Positions 24,093 to 33,099 of a stretch of 64,000 nt of DNA are shown in pieces. The notes beneath the pieces were generated by a model. It was not told the origin of the DNA, ran no database searches, and saw only the letters and a program-made list of their open reading frames with translations. Both the position numbers and the translations under genes were made by a program. Origin of the DNA: Hypericum androsaemum (taxonomy: Eukaryota; Streptophyta; Magnoliopsida; Malpighiales; Hypericaceae); the NCBI GenBank assembly GCA_963995505.1, contig OZ023180.1, positions 6,359,263 to 6,423,262 on the forward strand. Direction: 5' to 3'. Numbering within the stretch: position 1 is the stretch's first letter; every line of letters starts with the position of its first letter.

Positions 24093-24700
24093 ACGAACAT
24101 GCGGAGTGGGCCTTTCAGGAATTAAAAGAATCCATGTGCACAGCCTCGGTGCTAGCTTTACCTAACTTTGAGCTCACCTTCGTGCTGGAGACAGATGCTT
24201 TAAAGGTGGGTGTGGGTGCGATTCTTATGCAGCAGGTACATCCAATTGAGTATTTCAACAAAGCGATGGGGCCTCGTTATCAGAATTTGTCAGTTTACGA
24301 GCGGGAACTAAGGCCGTGGTTTTGGCGGTGAGCATTATTTGGTGGGTAGATGCTTTGTGATTAGAATTGATCATAAGAGCCTAAAGTATCTCTTAAAGCA
24401 GAAACTTTCTACTGCTAGCCAGTGTTCGTGGTTGGCAAAATTGATGGGTTATGATTATCAAATAGTGTACAAGAAAGGGGCTGAAAATAAGGCAGCAGAT
24501 GCGCTTTCTCATTTGCCTCACGGAGACCCGAGGATTTCTACCACGGTAGTGTTGGTTACTACTGATTTTTCTGATGAGATTAAAGCAAGCTACAAAGATG
24601 ACCCTAAGCTTCAGGAATTAATTGGGCAGCTCGCTTCGGGTGGAACAGATAGGGGAGTGTACCAACTAATACAGGGGAGACTACTCTGGAAGAAAAAATG
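24093..24700 (+). pseudogene. Chromovirus RNase H
   Basis: Reading resumes after the insertion with EHAEWAFQELK, followed by the RNase H start (VLETDAL, replacing the usual TDAS) at 24134-24331 and a second part at 24339-24704 with IDHKSLKYLLKQK and ENKAADALSHLP. A frameshift near 24325 separates the halves. The domain would degrade RNA in RNA:DNA hybrids during reverse transcription. Confidence 0.87.
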
Positions 24701-25790
24701 GTAGTAGGGTCATCGAAGGAGCTGAGGACTAGGCTAATTTCACTCTACCATGACAGTCCAACAGGAGGGCATTCGGGAACTATATCAACCACTCATAGAA
24801 TAAAGAGCATTCTCTACTGGAAGGAAATAGAGAGGGAGATCTTGAACTTTATACGAGTATGTGCAACTTTTCAAGTTTGCAAGTATATATCCGGGGCTCC
24901 TACAACCACTACCTATTCTTGAGAAAATTTGGCAAGTGCTTTCTATGGACTTTATTAACGGCTTACCTAAGTCGAGGGGCATCACAACAATACTAGTGGT
25001 GGTTGATAAACTCAGCAAGTACGCGCATTTTATCCCTCTCAAGCACCCCTACACAGCTATAACAGTTGCTACCGCTTACATGGATTATATTTTTAAGTTA
25101 CACGGCATGCCGGAAGCGATTATAAGTGATCGAGATCTGGTGTTTTTTAGTCAATTTTGGCAGGAACTCAGAAGTGCTGAATCATTGTTTAGAAACTTAC
25201 CTGAGGTGTATGTCACACGAGAAGCCGCTGGACTGGAGTAGTTGGCTTAGCTTGGCCAAATATTGGTACAACACCTCATATCACTCCTCCATAGGGGTGT
25301 CTCCCTTCGAAGCACTCTACGGTGAGATGCCTCCTCTTTATCTGCCCTATTTCTCAGGAGATTCACTGGTATAAGCAGTTGATAGAAGCTTATCCGCGCA
25401 AGAGGCCAATCTTTGGGTGCTCAAGTTCCATCTACAAAGGGCACAAAACTACATGAAGCAATAGGCAGATAAAGGAAGGTCTGACAGGAGCTTCGCATGC
25501 GGTAATTGGGTGCTATTGAAACTACAACCCTATCGACAAAAGACAGTACAAAACTGAGTGAATCAGAAGGTAGCACCAAGATTTTATGGGCCATACAAGG
25601 TGATAGATCGGAAGGGTGAGGCAGCGTACACACTTCAGCTACCGGAATCATAAAAAATTCATCCCTCCCTCCATGTGATTTAGCTTAAGAAGTTCAATGC
25701 ACCTTTACCTAAGACATGCATCAAGATTCCTCTAGATCTGTTGCCCAATTGTGAGCCAGAGCAAATATTGGACAGGCGGATGGCCAGGTG
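24701..25790 (+). pseudogene. Chromovirus integrase, deleted across the catalytic Glu region
   Basis: The zinc-binding N-terminus is seen in LYHDSPTGGHSG and CATFQVCK. The core follows with VLSMDFINGLP (first Asp), VVVDKLSKYAHFIPL and IISDRDLVFFSQFWQEL (second Asp). The block that normally follows and holds the catalytic Glu is missing: sequence jumps from FWQEL to CLETYLRCM in another frame, continuing with WLSLAKYWYNT and GVSPFEALYGE. Integrase from this copy cannot be functional. Stops also lie near 25374 and 25440-25560. Confidence 0.87.
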
Positions 25791-25913
25791 ACAGAATCGA
25801 GCAGTGACTGAAGTGTTGGTGAAGTGGGTTAGCGCTGAGGTTGAAGATGCCTCTTGGGAAGAGAACACGAAGCTGAAGGCACGTTTTCCATTAAGCTCCT
25901 TGTGGTCAAGGAT
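25791..25913 (+). pseudogene. Chromodomain-like C-terminus of chromovirus integrase
   Basis: The frame reads VLVKWVSAEVEDASWEEN followed by KLKARFPLSSLW, the usual end of a chromovirus integrase. In this family the chromodomain directs integration to particular chromatin. It runs into the purine tract, as expected. Confidence 0.8.
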
Positions 25914-25929
25914 GTTAAAGGGGGGCAAT
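25914..25929 (+). other. Polypurine tract of the chromovirus
   Basis: TTAAAGGGGGGCAAT lies directly before the 3' LTR, matching the primer for plus-strand DNA synthesis. Confidence 0.85.
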
Positions 25930-26245
25930 TGTTACGAGGCTAATATTGAAGGTAGAGAGGCGAAGGCATCTTGGCTCGTAGTGGAAGAGATGCGTAAGGA
26001 CAAGGAAGGTTCTAGGGCTGAGGTTATTTGAGTTCAGAGGTACTTGGTGTCAAAATCAAGGCTGTACCAGCCAAGTCAAACATGGAACATGGGCTAAGTC
26101 TTTATGTTATGGAGTCTGTGTATAAGTTGGGCCATGTGAGCCATTATCTATATTTTAGAAGTTCTTGGACCTTAAGCTAGAGTGTGTAAGCCCATAGCGG
26201 GTAGGTCTTTTTAGGACAGTTGGGTGCCATCCCCTGACCCTATGA
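25930..26245 (+). repeat. Truncated 3' LTR of the chromovirus
   Basis: It matches the first 316 bp of the 5' LTR from TGTTACGAGGC through CCCTGACCCTATGA. The remaining 160 bp are absent and unrelated sequence follows. About 20 or more differences from the 5' LTR are visible. Confidence 0.88.
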
Positions 26246-26885
26246 ATAATTTACCCTAAATTTAATGATTGCTTTTGGCCAGCGGTGAACTTTTATTACC
26301 ATTTTTTCCAAATAATTTACAAGCCACTGATTTCTACTATCTTTTTCAGAGTTATAAACCACTAACTTCATAGCCTTTTTTTTGTGGAACCCTATGTTTT
26401 ACTGAAATGTAATTTGCACACATTTGGGTTAATTACATTTTAATCACCATGTTGTTGGTGATCTCCACAAAAGTCAGCGAACTTTAGAAACTCGCAAAAA
26501 GGAACGTTTATTTTTAATTGTGAGATAATTCGATTTGAGTTATAAAAAGACGATTATATATTAGAGAATAAATATTACTCGTAATGTAAACCACGAGGTT
26601 GACCTCTCTACCTCTATTGACACATAGGATCCAGAATAAAGAGAACCACGTACCAAAAAAAGAATAAAGAGACCCCTAAAAAAAAGAAGAATAAAAGAAT
26701 CAAAATGCAATCTTCTTTTGAAAGGAAAAAAAATGAAATCTAAGGTCCATCTTTTTTGCTACAAAGATCATTGTCCTTAGGTCACAATTGTCATGGATGT
26801 GATATTTTCACAGATTGTATCTTTGCGGTGGGCACATTTTGTTTTGTTTTAATCTAAATTAGTGGTTCAATAAATGTTAAAAAAA
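26246..26885. other. Intergenic sequence without recognised features
   Basis: AT-rich sequence after the truncated chromovirus LTR. I see no coding region, repeat or structured element here. Confidence 0.6.
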
Positions 26886-26894
26886 ATATTTTTT

Positions 26895-27742
26895 GGGTAA
26901 ATTACCCCTAAATTTATGGTATTTGGTAAAATAGACGATGATGGGATTCTTGTAGTTTCGCTATTAATTTTGTTGCCTTCGTAATTTAGTTTTATATATT
27001 CTCTGGTCCTTTGCTAACGTCAGCGATCAATTTTTAATGTAAATAATTTAAATACCCTTACAAAAAATTAATAAAAAATTATTCTCCCCTTCTTCTCTAT
27101 CCTCCTTCAAGGCCGTCGATGAATTCCGGCCTCAAGGACATCGACCAACCATGACTTTGAGGGTGGAGGAGGAGGCCCCGAGGGCCGTCTTGTGTGACAT
27201 GGGGCCATCAGTGACAGAAATAACAAAGTCGAGGTTGTCACAGAGGGAGAAGAAGTAGAAGTTGCTTGAGGTTGCAGGTCTCGCTGGCGAGGGTGACAAT
27301 TAAGAGCACCAACAAGTTTCTGAGGTACTGAGGATTGTGGAATTTTTAATCGAGGAAAAAATAATGAATCAAATAATGGTAAAATATACAACAAAGAGAT
27401 CTGTTCGGCTTCGACGATGAAACAAGATATGTCCGTTTTTGTTATTTTTTAGGGTTGATTTTGATTATCGTCGAAAAAATGTCTGAAGATTGGCCGGAGA
27501 TGATGACCAGAGTTGGTGTTCGCCGGAAAATTTATCGAAGATGACTGGAGCTTTTGGTTGGCCGAAACAAAGGTAGAATAGTCATTTCAAATATAAAATA
27601 AGAAAAAATTGATCACTGACGTCAGCGAAGGAGTTGAAAGTATAATAAAATCAAACTACGGAGATAACAAAATCAATAGCAAAATTACAGGACCCCATTC
27701 TCTATTCGACCAAACAACATGCACTTATAAATAATTCACTCT
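26895..27742. mobile_element. MULE-type DNA transposon with long terminal inverted repeats, copy 1
   Basis: It is flanked by a perfect 9-bp duplication ATATTTTTT (26886-26894 and 27743-27751), the length typical of Mutator-like elements. The left end (GGGTAAATTACCCC, then TATTTGGTAAAATAGACGAT) and the inverted right end match over about 120 bp or more, both including TGACGTCAG-like blocks (GCTAACGTCAGCGATCAA on the left). A second copy of the family is split around the Sirevirus (49608-50320 and 61717-61958). No transposase motif is visible, so it is non-autonomous. The interior (27100-27420) is less AT-rich and might be captured sequence; I recognise no gene in it. Confidence 0.87.
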
Positions 27743-28000
27743 ATATTTTTTATGTGACTTCGGATTAATTAAATCCAATCATTCTCCTCGTTAGTCCTCT
27801 CTCTATGGAAGCATTACCAATTGTCATGCCACTCTTTCTCCTGAAAATTATGAAGTGCATCATTAATGTTCCAATTTTCTCGTGTAAACTAATCCCAGAT
27901 GTATTCCATTTTTCATTATTTTGAAAACCATTTTAATTTGCACACTTAAACCAAATTCTCCTCCGTGGTCCATAACTGTGTTGCAGTACATTCACTAGGC

Positions 28001-28312
28001 TAGGGGTGAGCAAACTAATCGAAACTGTAAAACTAAACCAAACCAAACGAGACCAAACTGGACTAAATAAAAAAATGCTCGAGTCCAGTCCAGCAAATAC
28101 CCAAAATCTGATTTCTGGTCCAGTCCAGTCTAGTCCGGTTTGGTCTAGTCCAAAACTCAATTTTTGGTAACTCCGGTCCAGTTTTTGGTCGAACCGGACT
28201 AGACCAGAGTGGATACGGTCCAGTCCGGTTCGCAATATTCTCAAAATTTCAATTCCGATCCAGTTCAATTTTTTTTTGGTTTGATCCGATCCGGTTGACT
28301 TGCTCACCCCTA
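28001..28312. mobile_element. hAT-type MITE, 312 bp
   Basis: Terminal inverted repeats TAGGGGTGAGCAA and TTGCTCACCCCTA are flanked by a perfect 8-bp duplication CACTAGGC (27993-28000 and 28313-28320). Both the termini and the 8-bp duplication are characteristic of hAT elements. The interior is made of repeated GGTCCAGTCC-like words on one strand and has no transposase. Confidence 0.95.
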
Positions 28313-28348
28313 CACTAGGCTGTTCTTTCCCTTATAAGACTACGTACA

Positions 28349-28435
28349 TCAGTTGGCCGAGCCGAGCGCTCGGCCAATATTTAATGAATTAAAAAAAACA
28401 GAAAATAAGTGATGAACGCTCGGCCGAGCGGATTG
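28349..28435. repeat. Short region of nested palindromes (GGCCGAGC words)
   Basis: GGCCGAGCCGAGCGCTCGGCC on the left is internally palindromic, and GCTCGGCCGAGC about 60 bp further on repeats and inverts the same words around an A-rich centre. It could fold into hairpins or be the remains of a small inverted-repeat element. No target duplication was found. Confidence 0.55.
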
Positions 28436-28669
28436 GTTGGTCAATTTTTTTTTCAATAATTTAACTATCTAGTTATTTCCACTTGGCATAATATTATTTG
28501 TAAAAATAGATTTATTCGGATAAAATTTGTGTAGTTATAAAAATTGAAGTTATCTTTAACAAAATTAAAATTCTTTTTTTTTATATCTATAAAAAAATAG
28601 AGCCCAATATTGACATATTTTGATTCACAATTTGTATCCCAATTTTTGACATAACTAAATCGTTCAAAT

Positions 28670-29163
28670 ATTAATTTCAAACATATTTTTGGCATTCTTA
28701 TACTTCGAATTTGGAGAAGTCATATACTAAAAAGTTGTAGATATATGTCCCACCTTTATAAAACAACTTGAATCAACTCAATTGGACTACGGAATAAAAA
28801 GTTGTGGCTCCCAAATCGAAACTCGTACTCGTAACTCGCTCGAGTATTGACTTCAAATATATTTTTGACATTCTTATACTTCGAATTTGGAGAATGTCAT
28901 AAACTAAAAAATTGTAGATATATGTCCCACCTTCACAAAGCAACTTGAATCAACTCAATTGGACTCCGGAATAAGAAGTTGTGGCTCCCAAATCGAAACT
29001 CGTACTCGTAACTCGCTCGACTATTGACTTCAAATATATTTTTGACATTCTTATACTTCGAATTTGGAGAAGTCATGAACTAAAAAGTTATAGATATATG
29101 TCCCACCTTCATAAAGCAACTTGAATCAACTCAATTAGACTCTATAATAAAAAGTTGTGACAA
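28670..29163. repeat. 177-bp tandem repeat, about 2.8 copies
   Basis: CATTCTTATACTTCGAATTTGG occurs with starts at 28693, 28869 and 29046, spacing 176-177 bp. Each unit includes AAAAAGTTGTAGATATATG, a CCACCTTCA block, CAACTCAATTGGACTC and, in the first two copies, CTCGTACTCGTAACTCGCTC. The third copy is cut short. The order of blocks resembles part of the Athila LTR (see findings). Confidence 0.9.
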
Positions 29164-30522
29164 AAGTTTGGAAACGATAATTAATTATGTAATTTGAAAT
29201 TCCTGTGTTTGTAACATGAAAACTTCATATTCGTAATTTATCATTTGTACCTTAAATTATTTTTATCTAATTTAGTATTCCAATTTTTGCTTTTGTAATT
29301 TTATGACTTAATCACAATATTTAATCGTGTTATTGAAAACATAATTATTTTCGTAATATATAATTTTAATCTAAACAAATTAGAGTAGATAATATGTGTA
29401 CGAGAGAGAAATTAATAATTTATTCTGTGAACTTGGGTTGCTGATGTGGGTAGAAAATATGGAAGTGGATTGGATTGGGTAGGAATTGGATATGGAAGAA
29501 AGAAAAATTAATAATTTATTCCGTGATCTGGATTGGATGAGTTGCTGATCTGAGTAGTCTAACTTAGTCATTTAAATCAAAGCAACGGACAATAGGTTAA
29601 CTTTATAGAAGCACGAACTTTGTAGGGTTCTTTTCCCCCTCCGAGCTCATGGGTCTACCATTTTACCTTTCACTGGTCACCTTATCTCTTCCCGATAATC
29701 ACAGTTAAAATTTGGTTAAAGTGATAATGAATTTTTTTTTGAGAGAAAAAGTGATAACGAATTGGAATTAGTTTCTTTTAAATAGAATCGTGATAAATAT
29801 CGGACTCTTGCATACTACCAAATAAATAAATAAAAACTCCTCCAAAGTCAAACCAGCTAGTGGCTAGCAACTCCTACTGTTGCCTGCCTACCAGCTTCTG
29901 CTCCACTACCACGTTACAACTTTTTTTTCCCGTTAAGCATTGGATTCGCTTTAGGTCCAATAGATTCAGTTGATGAAATTTAGCGAGTAAACCAAAAATT
30001 GGAACAAACGAATTTAATTACGTGACAACGAGGCCAAAAAGTGAGCCTGAATTTGCTCCTAATGTCACATCGGTAATGTGATATGGTCATTTTTATATAA
30101 TGCCATAGATGTTTTTTTACAGAAATTATAATGTCATAGAGTTGCAATTGGTAGAAAATTCAGAGGCTAGCAATAAATACAAACAGAAGAGTTTGATGAC
30201 TTGATGCTGCAATATTCCAAAGTAGATATAATAATAATTGGTGATGCATTAATTACAGGATAGATATAGCAAATAAAGCCAAAATCGGATTCCTAACAAG
30301 TAACAACTCCCAACCACTAAAGGACTACACTAGTAAACGATAGAGCCCAACATTTACCCACCACCAAATAGAATGAACAATATTTCTCAAAATAAAAATA
30401 GAATGAACAAAAGATTACCAACGACTACAAATATTTATTGAATTAGCATATCAGATAGATCTTCTAACTTCCAACGATCAGCCTTTTTTTTCCTAAATCA
30501 ACCAAACCACTCCACTCCAAAT
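29164..30522. other. Intergenic sequence downstream of the glucanase gene
   Basis: AT-rich, with no gene seen. A diverged local duplication of about 50 bp is present: AATTAATAATTTATTC near 29411 and again near 29507, each followed by a GTTGCTGAT block. The frame at 29380-29571 reads through that duplication and is not convincing. Confidence 0.6.
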
Positions 30523-32977
30523 TTATGTTCCGTAATCCGTGGGAAACTCGCAGGTTCCGAACTCTGCACAAAAGAAGAAGAGAAACACAAAAATCACCAT
30601 TACCAATTTGAAAACTTCTCTAGAAGAAAATAAATATTTATAATCAAATACTATCATATTTTAAAAATAACTTTTACAAATATTTTTATGCTCACAAAAC
30701 TTATAAATCTAAAATTTTCTTAAATATAATCTCCCAAATAATTAATTAAATGCTCCGACCAGAGTCTCGTACTATAGATACGGTAGAACACAGTAAGTTG
30801 ACTTAACTAGTGCAGGACCACGTTGGCCAAAAAAAGGACAGATTCCCCCCAAGATAAATCGCATCATCACGTGGGTAACTCCGCTTTTTGACTATAAGTG
30901 GGCCCCACTCTATTTAGTTTGGTCCCAAATCACGTGCCCACGTCAGCCCCCGACCCAACCAAAGTCCTAACTAGTTTTTTTTTTGAGAAAAAAGCATTGT
31001 TTTCGTGACAACAGTCCGACCGATCGGACTGCGAATCGGATCCTTGGGCGGGTCAGAAAACATGGTACGTACGCTGACCTAACGAACCGGATGATTTCCG
31101 ATCAGACCAGATGGTTGGCCCAGATTTTTGGCCCAAAAAATTCGGTTCGTTAGGTTTGACCAAAAATTGAACCAAAAAATCAGAAATTCCTCCAACCCAA
31201 CCCAAAAAATTTTAAAAAAATTAAATTACATATTCAAATTTTCCAAATCAACACAAAATCTACAAAGATAATTATATAAAATATGAAATAAGTTGACCAA
31301 CATATCGAGAATATTAATTTTTAAACATATTATTTACTTAAATATATATTTAAAAATAATATAAATACCTCCAGTCCAATTGATCGGACCGGTTGACTCA
31401 GGTCGGTCTAAAATTTGGATCATTTTTTAAAACAATGGAAAAAAGTCCTAACTAGTTAAAATTAGAAAACCAAGGCTCAGGAAAAATATTGTTCTTATTT
31501 GTGGGGAATTTGATTGAGCTAGACTACAAAATACTATAATTAAGTTTGATAAATTATAATCTTTCGATAAAACATATTTTTAACCAAAGAGATTGTGGGA
31601 ACACTTACTGGGCTGTTGGGTGACGACGTAAGCGGCGCCGCCGAAGAAACAGCTGCCCATAGCTCGTCCCTGCTTCTGGTAGTAGCTGTTAAAAGCGAAC
31701 GAGGCGTGGGCATGGAGGGTGTTTGGATCATAACACGTGGCGCCCGGCTGGATCCCCACGCAGTCCGCCCCTCCTTCCCCGCACGCGAAGTCCAGCGCCT
31801 CCTGCAGCTTCTCCTTCCCGGCCTCCCCACTCGCCACGCACCACGTCGCTCCGGTGACGCTCTTCGACACTCCCCCGCCGACCGGCCCCTTCTCCTGCCC
31901 TCCGGCTACCGGTGGCCGGTAGCTCTTCAGCCCCTCGAGCGTCAGCGGGATGTCGTACACCTTCTCCTCGTTCGGGTAGAACAGACCGTAGTTCCTCTCG
32001 GAGGTGGGCCCGAACTTCTTGTTCTCGTTGAACAGCGCGAAGAGGAAGACCCTGAGGTCGGCCTTCGGCCGGAGCGGGGTGCCGCCGCCGGTGAGCACGC
32101 GTTTCACGAGGTTTCCGTTGTAGGCGGCGGCGTTGGCCCTGGTGGCGCCGACCTCGCCGGTGTCACCCATTGACGGCCACCCGGTCTCCGACACGACGAT
32201 CTCGATGTCGTCGTACTTCATCGCCGACATCGCCGCGAAGACGGCGTCGAGCTGCGCGTCGAACAGGTTGAAGTACCTGAGCCCGTTACCGGCGTCGACC
32301 GAGCCGGGGTTCTCCCTGAACAAGGCGTAGTCCAGCGGGATGACGTCAGCGTTGCCCTCGTAGGCGAAGAACGGGTAGATGTTCACCATGACGAAGGATC
32401 CCGTCCGGCGGAGGAAGTCGAGCATCGGCAGGAGGACGGGCCCGAGCTCGGGTCGGAACGAGCCCGACGAGGACGGGTACGAGTTCTGGAGGGCGCTAAG
32501 CGCGATAGGGGACGACACCTTAATGGCATTGTCGAGATTGTAGCGGGAGAGCGCCACGTGGACGTTTTTCATGGCCGGGACGAGGTACTTCGTCGTGTTG
32601 TGTGTGTCGACGAAGACCTCGTTCCCGACGGCGATGGCCTCGATCTCGGTCCCCGGGTAGTAGGCCGCCACGTTGCGGTGGACCCAGAGGTTGGCGAAGG
32701 ACTGGGACCTGGCGGCGGAGGCGAGGAGCTCGTTGGGGAGATCGACGGTGACTTTGATCCCGGAGCCGGAGAGGGACTTGAGGACGGCCGGGTCGGTGTC
32801 GTAGATTTTGACGCGTTCAATTCCCTGGGACTTGAGAAGGGCCACCACCTTGGTCGCCGACGGGAGGTTGTTGGCGATCCGACCGTAGTTTACCCCTACC
32901 GACCCGCCATCTGTAAGGGTCGAGAAGAGGAGGAGAGTGGAGAATAGAAGGAGTAGGGAGGTGGGGTATCGCTCCAT
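30523..32977 (-). CDS. Glucan endo-1,3-beta-glucosidase (GH17) with X8/CBM43 domain
   Basis: Two exons: 32977-31609 and 30563-30523, joined over a 1045-nt GT-AG intron, giving 469 residues. It would hydrolyse beta-1,3-glucan (callose) in the cell wall or at plasmodesmata. The start is the second ATG of the frame, because a hydrophobic signal peptide (LLLLFSTLLLFSTL) follows at once, then the mature N-terminus VGVNYGRIANNLPS. GH17 catalytic residues are present: the general acid in IAVGNEVF and the nucleophile in VSETGWPS. After a Gly-rich linker, the X8 domain has its Cys residues (TWCVASGEA, ALDFACGEGGADC, CYDPNTLHAHASFAFNSYY, CFFGGAAYVVT). The last exon encodes KFGTCEFPTDYGT, supplying the final Cys, so splicing is strongly supported. 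No C-terminal hydrophobic GPI signal is seen. Exon 1 is far richer in GC than its surroundings. Confidence 0.95.
30995..31437. mobile_element. MITE with CATTGTTTT termini (copy 1), inside the glucanase intron
   Basis: The element starts CATTGTTTTCGTG and ends TTTTTTAAAACAATG, with a perfect 8-bp duplication GAAAAAAG at 30987-30994 and 31438-31445. The interior is full of GGTCCGAC and GGTCAGAC words. Two more copies lie in the Sirevirus (55322-55806, inverted, and 61069-61496). The 8-bp duplication suggests the hAT superfamily. It lies within the intron at 31608-30564, so the transcript contains it before splicing. A 13-bp word GTCCTAACTAGTT also occurs on both sides. Confidence 0.87.
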
Positions 32978-33076
32978 TGCTCTGGTTCTTAGGGTTTTCT
33001 TTAGGGAGGGGAGAGTGAGAGACCAACCAGAGCAAAGAGGAGCAGGTAAGTGAGTGAGGGGAAAGGAGAGCAAGTG

Positions 33077-33084
33077 TATTTATA
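33077..33084 (-). promoter_or_regulatory. TATA box of the glucanase gene
   Basis: The minus strand reads TATAAATA here, 100 bp upstream of the ATG at 32977, which leaves a 5' leader of about 65-75 nt rich in CT. A CCCACGTAC word (ACGT core) lies about 15 bp further upstream. Assignment is by motif and position. Confidence 0.65.
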
Positions 33085-33099
33085 TTTGAGTACGTGGGG

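Larger units (their letters stand above)
12313..26245 (+). mobile_element. Degraded Ty3/gypsy chromovirus, split by the Athila-like element
   Basis: Parts in order: LTR (12313-12790), tRNA-Met PBS, gag with zinc finger, protease, RT, an 8.66 kb insertion (15432-24092), RNase H, integrase, a chromodomain-like C-terminus, a purine tract and a truncated 3' LTR (25930-26245). Domain order gag-PR-RT-RH-IN plus a terminal chromodomain identifies a chromovirus. The coding region is broken by at least five frameshifts or deletions. LTR copies differ at roughly 7% of positions, so the element is clearly older than the Athila element inside it. A duplication cannot be tested because the right LTR is truncated. 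Confidence 0.9.

Noticed and set aside
27933..28307. 124-codon minus frame
   Set aside because: It lies entirely in the hAT-type MITE and its composition follows the GGTCCAGTCC-type repeats.
31595..32947. Long plus-strand frames (192 and 129 codons) and minus frames in other phases over the glucanase exon
   Set aside because: They are shadows of the GC-rich GH17 coding exon; only the 32977-31609 frame has GH17 motifs.
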